Positions 16,623 to 25,725 of a DNA stretch of 64,000 nt are shown piece after piece. The notes under the pieces were generated by a model. The model was not told the DNA's origin, did not search any database, and was given only the letters and a program-made list of their open reading frames with translations. Made by a program: the position numbers and the translations under genes. The stretch covers positions 79,227 through 143,226 of the forward strand of contig JAFQDM010000033.1 in NCBI GenBank assembly GCA_017416065.1. The letters run 5' to 3'. Source of the DNA: Ruminococcus sp. Its GTDB lineage: Bacteria; Bacillota; Clostridia; Oscillospirales; Acutalibacteraceae. The number at the start of each line of letters is the position of its first letter. Position 1 is the stretch's first letter.

Positions 16623-17567
16623 TTATGCAGAAACAGTTGTCATAAGCAGGTATGCGGTGTATCCCACATATCCCAGCACGGAAAGTCCGCCAACGATTCT
16701 GCCCATTCCCTTTTTGATAAGGCATGGAACAAAAACCAAGGCAGTTACGCCAATGACAACGATCAAGTTGATGACTCCGTTGTTATCCACAGGAATGGGA
16801 GTAATGGCAGAAGACATACCCAGAATCAGCATAATATTGAAGATATTGGAGCCGATAACGTTGCCCAGAGCCAGGCCGCTTTCTCCCTTTCCGGCGGCAA
16901 CGATGCTGGTTACAAGCTCAGGCAGGCTTGTGCCGATAGCAATGATGGTAAGTCCTATGAAGGTCTCGCTCCAGCCCAGAGCACGGGCAATATCCTGAGC
17001 GTTATCAACCACCAGCTGACCGCCGAGGATAACGGCAGTCAGACCGCCAACAATAGCCACCACACTAAGCACGGGAGACATAGTCTTCACGTCATCGTCA
17101 ATTTGTTTTTCTCTGTTTTTGAAGGCTTTGAAAAGAATGAATGCAATGTATGCCGCAAAGAGCACCAGCATCAGAATTCCGTTGAATCTGCTGAGCTTCA
17201 TATTTACAAGTGCCATCACAAGCAGCACGATGCTCACAACCACGTTCACAGGAAAATCACGGTAAAGCATTTCTTTTTCTATCTTATAAGGCTTAATAAG
17301 TGCACACACACCTGCAACCACCAGAAGATTGAAGATGTTTGAGCCTACAACGTTGCCCAGAGCAATCTGGTTTGAACCGCTTATGCCTGCGGTGATGCTT
17401 ACTGCCGCCTCAGGTGCACTTGTGCCCATTGCAACCACCGTAAGTCCTATCACAAAGCCGGGAATACCTATAAGCTTTGCAATTGACGAGCTTCCGTCAA
17501 CAAAAAAGTCTGCGCCCTTTATGAGCAGTACAAAGCCCAAAAGAAGCAATAAAATGTTTACTACCAT
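16623..17567 (-). CDS. CaCA-family cation exchanger (YrbG-like)
   Basis: 314 residues and about ten membrane helices with the two family alpha-repeats, GTSAPEAAVSI...GNVVGSNIFN and GTSLPELVTSI...GNVIGSNIFN, whose Glu and Asn bind the cation. Members are annotated as Ca2+/Na+ antiporters. The Mn2+-type riboswitch directly upstream suggests that this copy exports Mn2+, or is induced by it. TAGGAGG precedes ATG 17567. Confidence 0.9.
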   Translation of the reverse strand: MVVNILLLLLGFVLLIKGADFFVDGSSSIAKLIGIPGFVIGLTVVAMGTSAPEAAVSITAGISGSNQIALGNVVGSNIFNLLVVAGVCALIKPYKIEKEMLYRDFPVNVVVSIVLLVMALVNMKLSRFNGILMLVLFAAYIAFILFKAFKNREKQIDDDVKTMSPVLSVVAIVGGLTAVILGGQLVVDNAQDIARALGWSETFIGLTIIAIGTSLPELVTSIVAAGKGESGLALGNVIGSNIFNIMLILGMSSAITPIPVDNNGVINLIVVIGVTALVFVPCLIKKGMGRIVGGLSVLGYVGYTAYLLMTTVSA

Positions 17568-17594
17568 ATTTTCCTCCTAAAATTTTGGTGCAAT

Positions 17595-17724
17595 AAAAAA
17601 AGACCTATACTGCACCCTTGTGCAGTAAAAGTCTCGTAACAAACAAAAGGTTCGGGCAGGGTCCGGAATTGCTTCGTGATGACGAACCATACCACGGCTA
17701 TCGCCGCAAACTACTCCCTCTTAC
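17595..17724 (-). promoter_or_regulatory. yybP-ykoY (manganese) riboswitch with terminator
   Basis: In minus-strand orientation the RNA begins GAGGGAGTAGTTTGCGG, contains TTCGTCATCACG and closes with GAGACTTTT, which are the conserved elements of yybP-ykoY RNAs. The 3' strand overlaps a terminator: AGAC...ACTGCAC/GTGCAGT...GTCT (17601-17634) followed by a U-run (17595-17600). The arrangement fits Mn2+-dependent antitermination of the exchanger gene. Confidence 0.85.
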
Positions 17725-17761
17725 TTCTGATATTTTAATATAAATTCCTTAAAATGTCAAC

Positions 17762-17807
17762 AAAAAAGAGCAAGAATAGAAAGATATCTCCTTCTGTTCT
17801 TGCTCTT
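17762..17807 (-). terminator. Terminator at the end of the glnA 3' region
   Basis: AAGAGCAAGAA (17766-17776) pairs with TTCTTGCTCTT (17797-17807); on the minus strand a U-run follows. Everything between here and the glnA stop would be 3' untranslated RNA of about 370 nt. Confidence 0.8.
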
Positions 17808-17836
17808 ATGTTATAAACTATTCACTTCTGCCATAT

Positions 17837-18173
17837 GATATAAATTCTTGTGCCTAAGGCACATATCGCATACAACAGTATATATCGCACGCTCTTGCGT
17901 ATATCGCAAATTCATTTATGAATTTATATCGCTGACTTCTTTCTCATCAACTCGCTCAATCGTTTTGCGAGATATTCACCTTTCGGTAAATGCGATATAT
18001 TTTCGAAACATCTCAAATTCGATATAGGCTCACTTTGTTCGCCTGCGATATAGATATAAATTCTTGTGCCTAAGGCACATATCGCATACAACAGTATATA
18101 TCGCACGCTCTTGCGTATATCGCAAATTCTTTTATGAATTTATATCGCTGTAAATGCCCCAAGGGTATTTACA
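17837..18173. repeat. Hairpin array with two 98-bp direct repeats, separated by ATATCGC words
   Basis: Two nearly identical 98-bp copies (17837-17934 and 18053-18150, one difference seen) flank a 118-bp related segment. Each copy contains TGTGCC/GGCACA, ATAC/GTAT, ACGC/GCGT and AAATTCAT/ATGAATTT hairpins separated by TATCGC or GATATA words. The middle segment adds CTCGC/GCGAG, a TTTCGAAA palindrome and GGC/GCC arms. A final TGTAAAT/ATTTACA hairpin (18149-18173) adjoins the glnA stop. Confidence 0.85.
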
Positions 18174-18175
18174 AA

Positions 18176-19615
18176 TTACAGATCGTAATAGTAACCGAAC
18201 TCTGCAGGATGGGGGATCTGATTGATCTTCTTAGCCTCTGCACGCTTGTTCTTGATCCAAAGCTTGAGCAGTGCCTCGGGGAATACTCCGCCCTTTGTCA
18301 GGTACTCGTAGTCAGCCTCAAGAGCATCCAGAGCCTCGTCAAGGGATGCAGGCAGGTGCTGAAGCTTTGCCTTCTCCTCGTCAGAGAGCTTATAGAGGTT
18401 GTAGTCGTAGGGACCCCAGCCGTTCTTCTCGGGATCGATCTTGTTCTCGATACCGTCAAGACCTGCCATAAGGATTGCTGCGTATGCATAGTAGGGGTTG
18501 CAGGTTGCGTCAGGGTTTCTGATCTCAAAGCGCTTTGTCTCAGGGCTCTTTGCGTATGCAGGAATACGGATAACAGCAGATCTGTTAGAGGTTGCATAGC
18601 CGATAGTAACGGGAGCCTCGTAGCCGGGAACAAGACGCTTGAAGGAGTTTGTGGAGGGATTAGTGATAGCGCACAGTGAACGTGCATGCTTCAGCAGACC
18701 GCCCATAAACCAATGAGCAACGTCAGAAAGACCGGAGTAACCATTCTCGTCAAAGAACAGGGGCTTGCCGTCCTTGAACAGAAGCATATGAACGTGCATA
18801 CCGTTACCGGCCTCGCCAAAGATGGGCTTGGGCATAAAGGTTGCGGTCTTGCCTGATGCTACTGCCTCGTTCTTAACGATGTACTTGATGATCATGGTCT
18901 TGTCTGCCATCTCCAGCATCTCGCCAAGCTCAACCTCGATCTCAACCTGGCCTGAGCCGCCTACCTCGTGGTGATGGTACTTAACCTTAACACCCCACTC
19001 CTCCAGCATAAGGCACATTCTGGAGCGAATGTCGTATGTAATGTCCTGAGGAGCTGCTACGTGGTAGCCGCCGCCTGAGGGAACCTGATAACCAAAGTTC
19101 TGAACCTCGTTCTCGCCTGTGTTCCAGTTTGCCTGCTCTGTGTCTACCTCGTAAGCAACGCGGTTGGGCTTTGCCTCGTAAGACACATGGTCAAGAAGAT
19201 GGAACTCAAACTCAGGTCCGATGATCATCTTATCTGCGATACCCGTCTCCTTCATGTACTCCTGAGCGCGGATAGCAACGTTTCTGGGATACTGGTCAAA
19301 GGGTCTGTTGGGCTCGCCAACCTTACCAATGATGCAAACGTCACCCGTCATTGTGAGAGTGGGCTGAGATACGAAGGGATCGATCTGAGCAGACTCAAGG
19401 TTGGGGATGAACACCATATCGCTCTTCTCAACTGCAGCATAGCCGTAGTTTGAGCCGTCAAAGCCGATACCGTAAACCATGGTATCCTCATTGAGTCTGT
19501 TTGAGGGAATGGTGATGTGGCGCCAACGGCCGTTGATGTCGATCATTTTGAAGTCGATCATCTTAATGTCGTTAGCCTTGATGAAGTCCTGTGCTTCTTT
19601 AACTGTTTTGAACAT
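18176..19615 (-). CDS. glnA: Glutamine synthetase, type I
   Basis: ATP-dependent synthesis of glutamine from glutamate and ammonia, cytoplasmic dodecamer. Motifs are NGRWRHITIP in the N-terminal beta-grasp domain, GPEFEFHLLD (metal), NGMHVHMLL, KRLVPGYEAP and NRSAVIRIP. A Tyr in DYNLYKLSDEEK lies where GSI-beta enzymes are adenylylated. 479 residues. TAGGAGG precedes ATG 19615. It has its own promoter and an unusually long hairpin-rich 3' region. Confidence 0.96.
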   Translation of the reverse strand: MFKTVKEAQDFIKANDIKMIDFKMIDINGRWRHITIPSNRLNEDTMVYGIGFDGSNYGYAAVEKSDMVFIPNLESAQIDPFVSQPTLTMTGDVCIIGKVGEPNRPFDQYPRNVAIRAQEYMKETGIADKMIIGPEFEFHLLDHVSYEAKPNRVAYEVDTEQANWNTGENEVQNFGYQVPSGGGYHVAAPQDITYDIRSRMCLMLEEWGVKVKYHHHEVGGSGQVEIEVELGEMLEMADKTMIIKYIVKNEAVASGKTATFMPKPIFGEAGNGMHVHMLLFKDGKPLFFDENGYSGLSDVAHWFMGGLLKHARSLCAITNPSTNSFKRLVPGYEAPVTIGYATSNRSAVIRIPAYAKSPETKRFEIRNPDATCNPYYAYAAILMAGLDGIENKIDPEKNGWGPYDYNLYKLSDEEKAKLQHLPASLDEALDALEADYEYLTKGGVFPEALLKLWIKNKRAEAKKINQIPHPAEFGYYYDL

Positions 19616-19675
19616 ATAGACTAAACCTCCTATGGGTTAAAATACTTGCTCTTAATAAAAGCATTTACATACACA

Positions 19676-19704
19676 ATTTTATTGTATTTAATGCAACTTG
19701 TCAA
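19676..19704 (-). promoter_or_regulatory. Promoter of glnA
   Basis: Minus strand TTGACA (19699-19704), 17-nt spacer, TAAAAT (19676-19681). Confidence 0.8.
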
Positions 19705-19734
19705 TAAAAACCGCTATAATTCCGGCGGAGCAGA

Positions 19735-20166
19735 TCAAATTTCGCAAACCTGTGCCTCTGTGATGGATTTGATTCCACTCTGGAGCAGAAGCTGCTCAAC
19801 TCTGTCGTTATCATCCACACGCAGAACCATATATGCGTGGTGAGGAGTTGCACCGTTGAAGGCATACATATATTCCATATTGATGCCGCCCTCAGACAGC
19901 ACCTTTACTACGGTTGCAAGGGCACCGGGCTCGTTTCTGAGCCTTGCACCTACAACATCCGTTACCGTTACGATGCAATTCTCTCTTCTGAGCACCTCAA
20001 GTGCTCTGTCTGTGTCGGAAACAATAAGGCGAAGGATTCCGAAATCCTGTGTATCTGCTATAGACATAGCACGCAGGTCAATGTTCTCCTTTGCAAGCAC
20101 GTCTGTGATCTTTACAAGAGAACCCTGCTTATTTTCAACAAAAACAGAAATCTGACGAATTGACAT
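19735..20166 (-). CDS. Tandem ACT-domain protein
   Basis: 143 residues forming two ACT domains (about 3-70 and 72-140; RNEPGALATVVKVLSEGGIN is the second glycine turn). Stand-alone ACT proteins of this type are commonly found beside phenylacetate-CoA ligase and indolepyruvate oxidoreductase genes and probably sense aromatic amino acids. AGGAGG precedes ATG 20166, four nt after the paaK stop. Last gene of the operon. Confidence 0.88.
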   Translation of the reverse strand: MSIRQISVFVENKQGSLVKITDVLAKENIDLRAMSIADTQDFGILRLIVSDTDRALEVLRRENCIVTVTDVVGARLRNEPGALATVVKVLSEGGINMEYMYAFNGATPHHAYMVLRVDDNDRVEQLLLQSGIKSITEAQVCEI

Positions 20167-20170
20167 ATGA

Positions 20171-21484
20171 TCAGCCTCCTATAAGCTTTCTCTTATCTTC
20201 CACTCTCTTAGCCTTGCCCATAGAGCGTTCTATGCTGCCGGGAGCAACAAGCTGAACGTCTGCACCAATGCCCAGCAGGGAGCGAAGCTCAGCCTTGATC
20301 GCTTTCTCGTGCTCCTTGATCTTTGTGACTGTATCAGAGAACATATCCTCTGTCATCTCTACCTGCACAAGGAGAGTGTCCGTATTGTTAACGCGGTCAA
20401 CAAATATCTTGTAGTTGGGAGAGTATCCCATACGCAAAAGCACCGTCTCGATCTGAGAGGGGAACACGTTAACGCCGCGGATAATAAGCATATCGTCCGT
20501 TCTGCCCTTGGGCTTTGTCATCTTAACAAAGGTTCTGCCGCAGGAGCAGGGCTCGATGGAGAGCACGCCGATGTCACGGGTGCGGTAACGGATAAAGGGA
20601 CAGCATTCCTTTGAGATACAGGTGAACACCAGCTCACCGGGAGTACCGTAGGGAAGCACCTCCCCTGTATCGGGGTCAATAGTCTCTACAATAAAGTGGT
20701 CCTCGTTTACGTGCATACCTGTCTGCTCGGAGCATTCGTAGGAAACGCAGGGACCCATTATCTCTGTAAGGCCGTAAACGTCGTATGCCTTAATGTCAAG
20801 CATTTCCTCGATCTGACGGCGCATCTCCTCTGTCCATGGCTCTGCACCAAAGATGCCTGCCTTAAGGGACAAACTCTTGGGGTCGATGCCCTTTTCCTTG
20901 ATCTGCTCTGCAATGTACATTGCATAGGAGGGTGTGCAGCAAAGCACCGTTGAACCGAAGTCCTGCAGAATGGTGATCTGTCTGTCTGTGTTACCGGAGG
21001 ATACGGGAATTGCAGTTGCACCGATTCTGCCTGCACCTCCGTGGAGTCCGAAGCCGCCTGTAAAGAGTCCGTAGCCGTATGCAACGTGGATGAAGTCGTT
21101 TTCATCTGCACCGACTGCATAGAGCTGACGTGCCGCAATATCATCCCACACCTCAAGGTCGTGCTTTGTGTAGCCTACCACTATCTGCTTACCTGTGGTG
21201 CCTGATGATGCGTGAAGTCTGACTACATCCTTCTGAGGTACTGCAAAAAGTCCGTAAGGATAGTAATCACGCAGATCCTGCTTGGTTGTGAAGGGAAGCT
21301 TGTGAAGATCCTCTGCGCCCTTTATATCGTCGGGGGAAACTCCTGCTTCGTCCATTCTCTTTCTGTACATCTCTACGTTTTCGTAGACATGCTTGACCGT
21401 TTTGACCAATCTCTCATCCTGAATAGCTTTGATCTGCTCACGGGATGCGGTCTCGATCTCTTTTTGCCAGTAGCGCTCTGCCAT
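20171..21484 (-). CDS. paaK: Phenylacetate-CoA ligase family enzyme
   Basis: AMP-forming aryl-acid:CoA ligase, cytoplasmic. Adenylate motifs are [17 protein letters not shown] (P-loop-like), YGLTEIMGP, and [24 protein letters not shown] (hinge), with a C-terminal ACT-like fold. 437 residues. AGGAGG precedes ATG 21484. Lying just after iorAB, it would activate arylacetates, or work in reverse to conserve energy from the arylacetyl-CoA made by the oxidoreductase. Confidence 0.93.
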   Translation of the reverse strand: MAERYWQKEIETASREQIKAIQDERLVKTVKHVYENVEMYRKRMDEAGVSPDDIKGAEDLHKLPFTTKQDLRDYYPYGLFAVPQKDVVRLHASSGTTGKQIVVGYTKHDLEVWDDIAARQLYAVGADENDFIHVAYGYGLFTGGFGLHGGAGRIGATAIPVSSGNTDRQITILQDFGSTVLCCTPSYAMYIAEQIKEKGIDPKSLSLKAGIFGAEPWTEEMRRQIEEMLDIKAYDVYGLTEIMGPCVSYECSEQTGMHVNEDHFIVETIDPDTGEVLPYGTPGELVFTCISKECCPFIRYRTRDIGVLSIEPCSCGRTFVKMTKPKGRTDDMLIIRGVNVFPSQIETVLLRMGYSPNYKIFVDRVNNTDTLLVQVEMTEDMFSDTVTKIKEHEKAIKAELRSLLGIGADVQLVAPGSIERSMGKAKRVEDKRKLIGG

Positions 21485-21511
21485 GGCAATCGCCTCCTGA
21501 AAAATTAAGAT

Positions 21512-22084
21512 TTATTCTGAATAATTATAACCCAAAGCAAAAGCCTTGAGATTGATATCAATGAACTTGGGCTTTACAACCAGACGCAGAGCATCCTCCC
21601 ACTTTTCGTAGGGGATATCCAGCTGACGTGCAAGTCTGCCCATAAGCACAATATTTACAGCCTTTGAGGAGCCTGCCTCCTCTGCAAGAGAAAGGGCATC
21701 CAAAGCATCTACAGTTACCTTCTCTGAAAGCTCAGAAAGAATCTCAGAGGGATACTCAGTTGCACCTATAACAACGGGCATGGGATCGATCTGCTGAGTG
21801 TTTGTGATGATAACTCCGCCCTTTTTAAGGTACTGTACCCAACGGGCAGCCTCCAGCTTTTCAAAGGAAATAATGCAGTCTGCATCTCCCTTCTCAACAA
21901 TGGGAGCGTAAACCTTATCTCCGTATCTTACGTAAGTAACAACGGAACCGCCGCGCTGGCTCATTCCGTGAACCTCTGAAACCTTAACGTCATAGCCCTC
22001 TGTTACAAGGAGCTTACCCAGAAGTGTGCTTGCAAGCAGGGAGCCCTGTCCGCCCACACCTACGATCATAATACTTTTAGTCAT
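21512..22084 (-). CDS. iorB: Indolepyruvate:ferredoxin oxidoreductase, beta subunit
   Basis: Gamma-type domain of the 2-oxoacid:ferredoxin oxidoreductases (IMIVGVGGQGSLLAS at the start, VHGMSQRGGSV). It pairs with IorA. 190 residues. ATG 22084 overlaps the iorA stop by one base (TGATG), with GGAGG 9 nt upstream; an in-frame ATG at 22090 is too close to the ribosome site. Confidence 0.94.
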   Translation of the reverse strand: MTKSIMIVGVGGQGSLLASTLLGKLLVTEGYDVKVSEVHGMSQRGGSVVTYVRYGDKVYAPIVEKGDADCIISFEKLEAARWVQYLKKGGVIITNTQQIDPMPVVIGATEYPSEILSELSEKVTVDALDALSLAEEAGSSKAVNIVLMGRLARQLDIPYEKWEDALRLVVKPKFIDINLKAFALGYNYSE

Positions 22085-23823
22085 CAGCACTCACCTCCGT
22101 CTTTGATAGCGTCAAACTTACAAAGCTGTGTGCATACTCCGCAGCCTACGCAGAGCGTTGCATCAATATCAGCCTTGCCCTCGTGCATACTGATAGCGGG
22201 ACAGCCCAACTTCATACACATCTTACAGCTCTTGCAATCTTCCTTGCAAACCGTCAGAGCAGGCTTGAGCTTTACGCTCTTAAGGAGCACGCAGGGTCTG
22301 CGGGAGATAATAACGGAAGGCTCCTGTGCAGAGAGCTCCTCCTTGAGCACTGCATCACACTGAGCAAGATCGTAGGGGTCAACCACGCGAACGCGGTTGA
22401 TGCCAACTGCCTTGCAAAGGGTCTCAAGGTCTATCTTTGCAGCAGGGTCACCCTTGATGTTGTAGCCTGTTGTGGGGTTCTGCTGATGGCCCGTCATACC
22501 TGTAATTGAGTTATCCAGAATGATAACAGTTGAATTTGAAGCATTGTAAGAAATATTTACAAGACCTGTAATTCCTGAATGCATAAAGGTGGAATCACCT
22601 ATCACGCATACTGTCTTGCCCTCTGTGTCCTTACCGCCTGCCTTGTTGTAGCCGTGAAGTCCAGACACGGAAGCGCCCATACAAAGGGTTGTGTCGAGAG
22701 CATTCGGAGGAGGCATTGCGCCCAGGGTGTAGCAACCGATATCACCCAGAACGGTGATCTTGTTCTTGGCAAGAGTGTAGTACATTCCTCTGTGGGGACA
22801 GCCTGCACACATAACGGGAGGTCTGCCGGGTACGTTTGTATCCACACTTGCAAACTCAGGCATATCCATACCGAATGCCGTGGCAACGGAAAGCTGAGAA
22901 AGCTCGCCGATGTTTGTAAACATCTCCTTGCCTGTGCACTCAATGCCCAGGTTCTTTACGTGGGTCTCAATGATGCCGTCAAGCTCTTCTACTATGTAAA
23001 CCTTCTTAACCTTGTCTGCAAAGTTTCTGATTCTCTCCACGGGCATGGGATTCACCATACCCAGCTTGAGAACGCTCACGCTCTCACCGAATACTTCCTT
23101 AACATACTGGTAGCAGGTGCCGCTTGTAATAATTCCGAATTCGGAGTCTGCATACTCTTCCCTGTTTATCTCTGCCGTTTCTGCATAAGCGGTAAGATCA
23201 AGAGTTCTCTGCTCAACCACAGGGTGTCTGAGCTTTGCGTTGGCAGGCACCATAATGAACTTCTGAGGATTCTTCTCGTAGGGCTTATCCTCAGGGAGTA
23301 CTCGCTCTGAGGTCTCAACAATGCTCTGTGAGTGTGCAACTCTGGTGCACATTCTGATGAACACGGGAGTGTCAAACTCCTCGGAAAGCTCAAAAGCAAG
23401 CTTTGTGAATTCAAGTGCTTCTTTGGAATCAGAGGGCTCCAGCATAGGCACCTTTGATGCCTGTGCATAGTGTCTGGAATCCTGCTCATTCTGAGAGGAG
23501 TGCATACCGGGGTCGTCTGCCACGCAGATAACAAGTCCGCCGTTTACTCCTGTGTAGGAAAGTGTAAACAAAGGGTCTGCCGCAACGTTGAGTCCAACGT
23601 GCTTCATACAGCAGCAGGTTCTTTTGCCTCTTACGGAAGCACCAAAGGCAACCTCCATGGCAACCTTCTCGTTAGGTGCCCACTCGCAGTAGATATCGTC
23701 ATACTTTGCGGCAAATTCCGTGATCTCCGTGCTGGGTGTGCCCGGATAGCTGGAAACTATTGAACAGCCTGCTTCATACAGACCTCTGGCAACTGCCGCG
23801 TTGCCGATAAGTAATTCTTTCAT
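22084..23823 (-). CDS. iorA: Indolepyruvate:ferredoxin oxidoreductase, alpha subunit
   Basis: 579 residues. Oxidative decarboxylation of aryl pyruvates to arylacetyl-CoA with reduction of ferredoxin. In order: pyrimidine-binding domain (about 1-180), thiamine-diphosphate domain (about 340-500; GDIGCYTLG, and GDSTFMHSG...NASNST for Mg-ThDP), and C-terminal 4Fe-4S ferredoxin segments (CKEDCKSCKMCMKLGCP, CVGCGVCTQLC). It likely degrades aromatic amino acids. GGAG precedes ATG 23823. Confidence 0.95.
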   Translation of the reverse strand: MKELLIGNAAVARGLYEAGCSIVSSYPGTPSTEITEFAAKYDDIYCEWAPNEKVAMEVAFGASVRGKRTCCCMKHVGLNVAADPLFTLSYTGVNGGLVICVADDPGMHSSQNEQDSRHYAQASKVPMLEPSDSKEALEFTKLAFELSEEFDTPVFIRMCTRVAHSQSIVETSERVLPEDKPYEKNPQKFIMVPANAKLRHPVVEQRTLDLTAYAETAEINREEYADSEFGIITSGTCYQYVKEVFGESVSVLKLGMVNPMPVERIRNFADKVKKVYIVEELDGIIETHVKNLGIECTGKEMFTNIGELSQLSVATAFGMDMPEFASVDTNVPGRPPVMCAGCPHRGMYYTLAKNKITVLGDIGCYTLGAMPPPNALDTTLCMGASVSGLHGYNKAGGKDTEGKTVCVIGDSTFMHSGITGLVNISYNASNSTVIILDNSITGMTGHQQNPTTGYNIKGDPAAKIDLETLCKAVGINRVRVVDPYDLAQCDAVLKEELSAQEPSVIISRRPCVLLKSVKLKPALTVCKEDCKSCKMCMKLGCPAISMHEGKADIDATLCVGCGVCTQLCKFDAIKDGGEC

Positions 23824-23858
23824 AATTCTTCTCCTATCGTAGAGTTTTACTCTTTATC

Positions 23859-25406
23859 TTAACCCTCAAGGGAATCCTTCTGGGATACGGTTACCTTTTT
23901 ATCATAGCAGCTGAACATTGCGTTCACTGCCTCTTCCTCAGGCTTCTTTGTAAGCAGGCTCACTACGACCACAAGCACTATGCCTGAAAGCATTGCAATA
24001 ACGCCTACGTTTGAGGATGCCTGCAAAAGCTTGGGAAGCAGGGAGATGTTGCCCGAAAGCTTGAATACCATATATGTAACGTTCAATAATACGCTGAAAA
24101 TAAAGCTTGACCATACTGCAGGCTTTGTGGCACGCTTCCAATAAAGTCCCAGCATAAAGGGACCCAGGAAAGCACCACTCATAGTACCCCAGGAGATGCC
24201 CATAAGGTCGGTGATAAACGCTACCTTTGAGCTTGCCTGAATAATTGCGATTCCTGCAGAAACAAGAATAAAGAACACAAGGAATATCCTCATTGCAAGC
24301 ATCTTGGATCTCTCGCTCATTTTTGTCTTTTTCATAGGAGCAATAAAGTCCAGAGTCAGAGTTGAGCTTGAGGTAAGCACCAATGATGAAAGTGTGGACA
24401 TAGAAGCCGCAAGCACAAGCATAACCACCAAAGCTATCACAACGTCGGAATTAATGGACTGAAGCATGGAGGGGATGATGGAATCAAACTGACCTCCCAC
24501 CTCATCAGGTGTCATAAATATTCTGCCGAAGCCGCCCAGGAAGTAGCATCCTCCTGCAACGATAACGGCAAATATCGTAGAAACGATGGTGCCTGTCTTG
24601 ATGGACTTCTCGCTGTTGATGGAATAGAACTTTGAGATCATCTGAGGCAGTCCCCAGGTACCCAGGGAGGTTAAAAGCACAACTCCCAGAAGTGCCACAG
24701 GGTCGGGTCCGAAGAAGGAGGTAAATCCTCCCTGTGAAACCGTATCCGTAGACACCTTAGAGAGCAGCTCCACAGAAGCGGCAAGACCTCCGTTCATATT
24801 AAGAACAGCCATTACCACTACCACAATGCCCACAAGCATTACAACACCCTGAATAAAGCTGTTGAGAGCCGTGCCCACATAGCCCGAAAGCACAACGTAC
24901 ATTGCGGTAACAAGCGCCATAACCATAACGCAGACCCAGTAGGGAATTCCGAACGCCATCTCAAAAAGACGGGAAAGTCCGTTATAAAGAGATGCGGTGT
25001 AGGGAATCATAAAAATAAACACAACAGCGGCAGCTGCAAGCTTCAGAGCTTTTGAGCCGTATCTTTTCTCAAAGAAATCAGGCATTGTTGCACTGCCCAA
25101 ATGCTGGGTCATAACCCTTGTTCGTCTGCCCAGCACCTTCCATGCAAGGTATGAGCCGATAAAAGCATTTCCAAGGCCTATCCAGGTGGAGGCAAGGCCG
25201 AAGTTCCAGCCAAACTGACCTGCGTAGCCTACGAAGATAACCGCAGAAAAATAGGATGTTCCGAAAGAGAATGCCGTAAGCCAGGGACCCACGGAGCGAC
25301 CTCCCAGAACAAATCCGTTTACGTCTGTGGCCTTCTTGCGGCAATAAATGCCGACACCGATGGTCACAACCAAAAACAGAACGATAAACAAGATCTTGAT
25401 GAACAT
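23859..25406 (-). CDS. Sodium:solute symporter (SSS family)
   Basis: 515 residues with about 13 membrane helices. GGRSVGPWLTAFSFGTSYFSA near residue 35 is the SSS family start. It probably moves an organic acid or amino acid with Na+. As first gene of the run with iorA-iorB-paaK-ACT it may carry aromatic acids; the substrate is an inference. ATG 25406 matches the usual N-terminus and has AAGGTG upstream. A TTG at 25451 lies closer to a stronger AAGGAGG, so a 15-residue longer product is possible. Confidence 0.88.
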   Translation of the reverse strand: MFIKILFIVLFLVVTIGVGIYCRKKATDVNGFVLGGRSVGPWLTAFSFGTSYFSAVIFVGYAGQFGWNFGLASTWIGLGNAFIGSYLAWKVLGRRTRVMTQHLGSATMPDFFEKRYGSKALKLAAAAVVFIFMIPYTASLYNGLSRLFEMAFGIPYWVCVMVMALVTAMYVVLSGYVGTALNSFIQGVVMLVGIVVVVMAVLNMNGGLAASVELLSKVSTDTVSQGGFTSFFGPDPVALLGVVLLTSLGTWGLPQMISKFYSINSEKSIKTGTIVSTIFAVIVAGGCYFLGGFGRIFMTPDEVGGQFDSIIPSMLQSINSDVVIALVVMLVLAASMSTLSSLVLTSSSTLTLDFIAPMKKTKMSERSKMLAMRIFLVFFILVSAGIAIIQASSKVAFITDLMGISWGTMSGAFLGPFMLGLYWKRATKPAVWSSFIFSVLLNVTYMVFKLSGNISLLPKLLQASSNVGVIAMLSGIVLVVVVSLLTKKPEEEAVNAMFSCYDKKVTVSQKDSLEG

Positions 25407-25614
25407 TACTGCACCTTGGCATTTCGCGATCCTCAAAAACGAACCCGACAAATACCAAGCAGCCCTCCTTTTTCCTTATAAAAATTCGATTTCTTTATTA
25501 TAGCAAAGAATTTAGTGTAATACAAGTTTTTTTTGGAACTTCACATAACTTTTAGACTTTTATTCTCAAAAAAAGTCCGGTTTTGTAAAACCGCTTCCAA
25601 AACTGCCAAAACAG

Positions 25615-25644
25615 TTGACAATGAACTCCCCGCTGAGTTATAAT
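25615..25644 (+). promoter_or_regulatory. Promoter of metY-metA with adjacent inverted repeats
   Basis: TTGACA (25615-25620), 18-nt spacer, TATAAT (25639-25644). CGGTTTT/AAAACCG (25578-25593) and AACTG/CAGTT, the latter reaching the -35 element, are possible operators. Bases 25407-25577 contain nothing else recognisable, and no SAM riboswitch is seen. Confidence 0.7.
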
Positions 25645-25725
25645 AATCTAACTAATGTTCTGTAATTTCCAAGGGCAGTTTTTCCTGAGAACATCTGTCC
25701 TTTTATACACTAAGGAGGTAACACC

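Noticed and set aside
25452-25725. SAM riboswitch before metY
   Set aside because: No S-box core sequence is present; only a promoter and short inverted repeats are seen.
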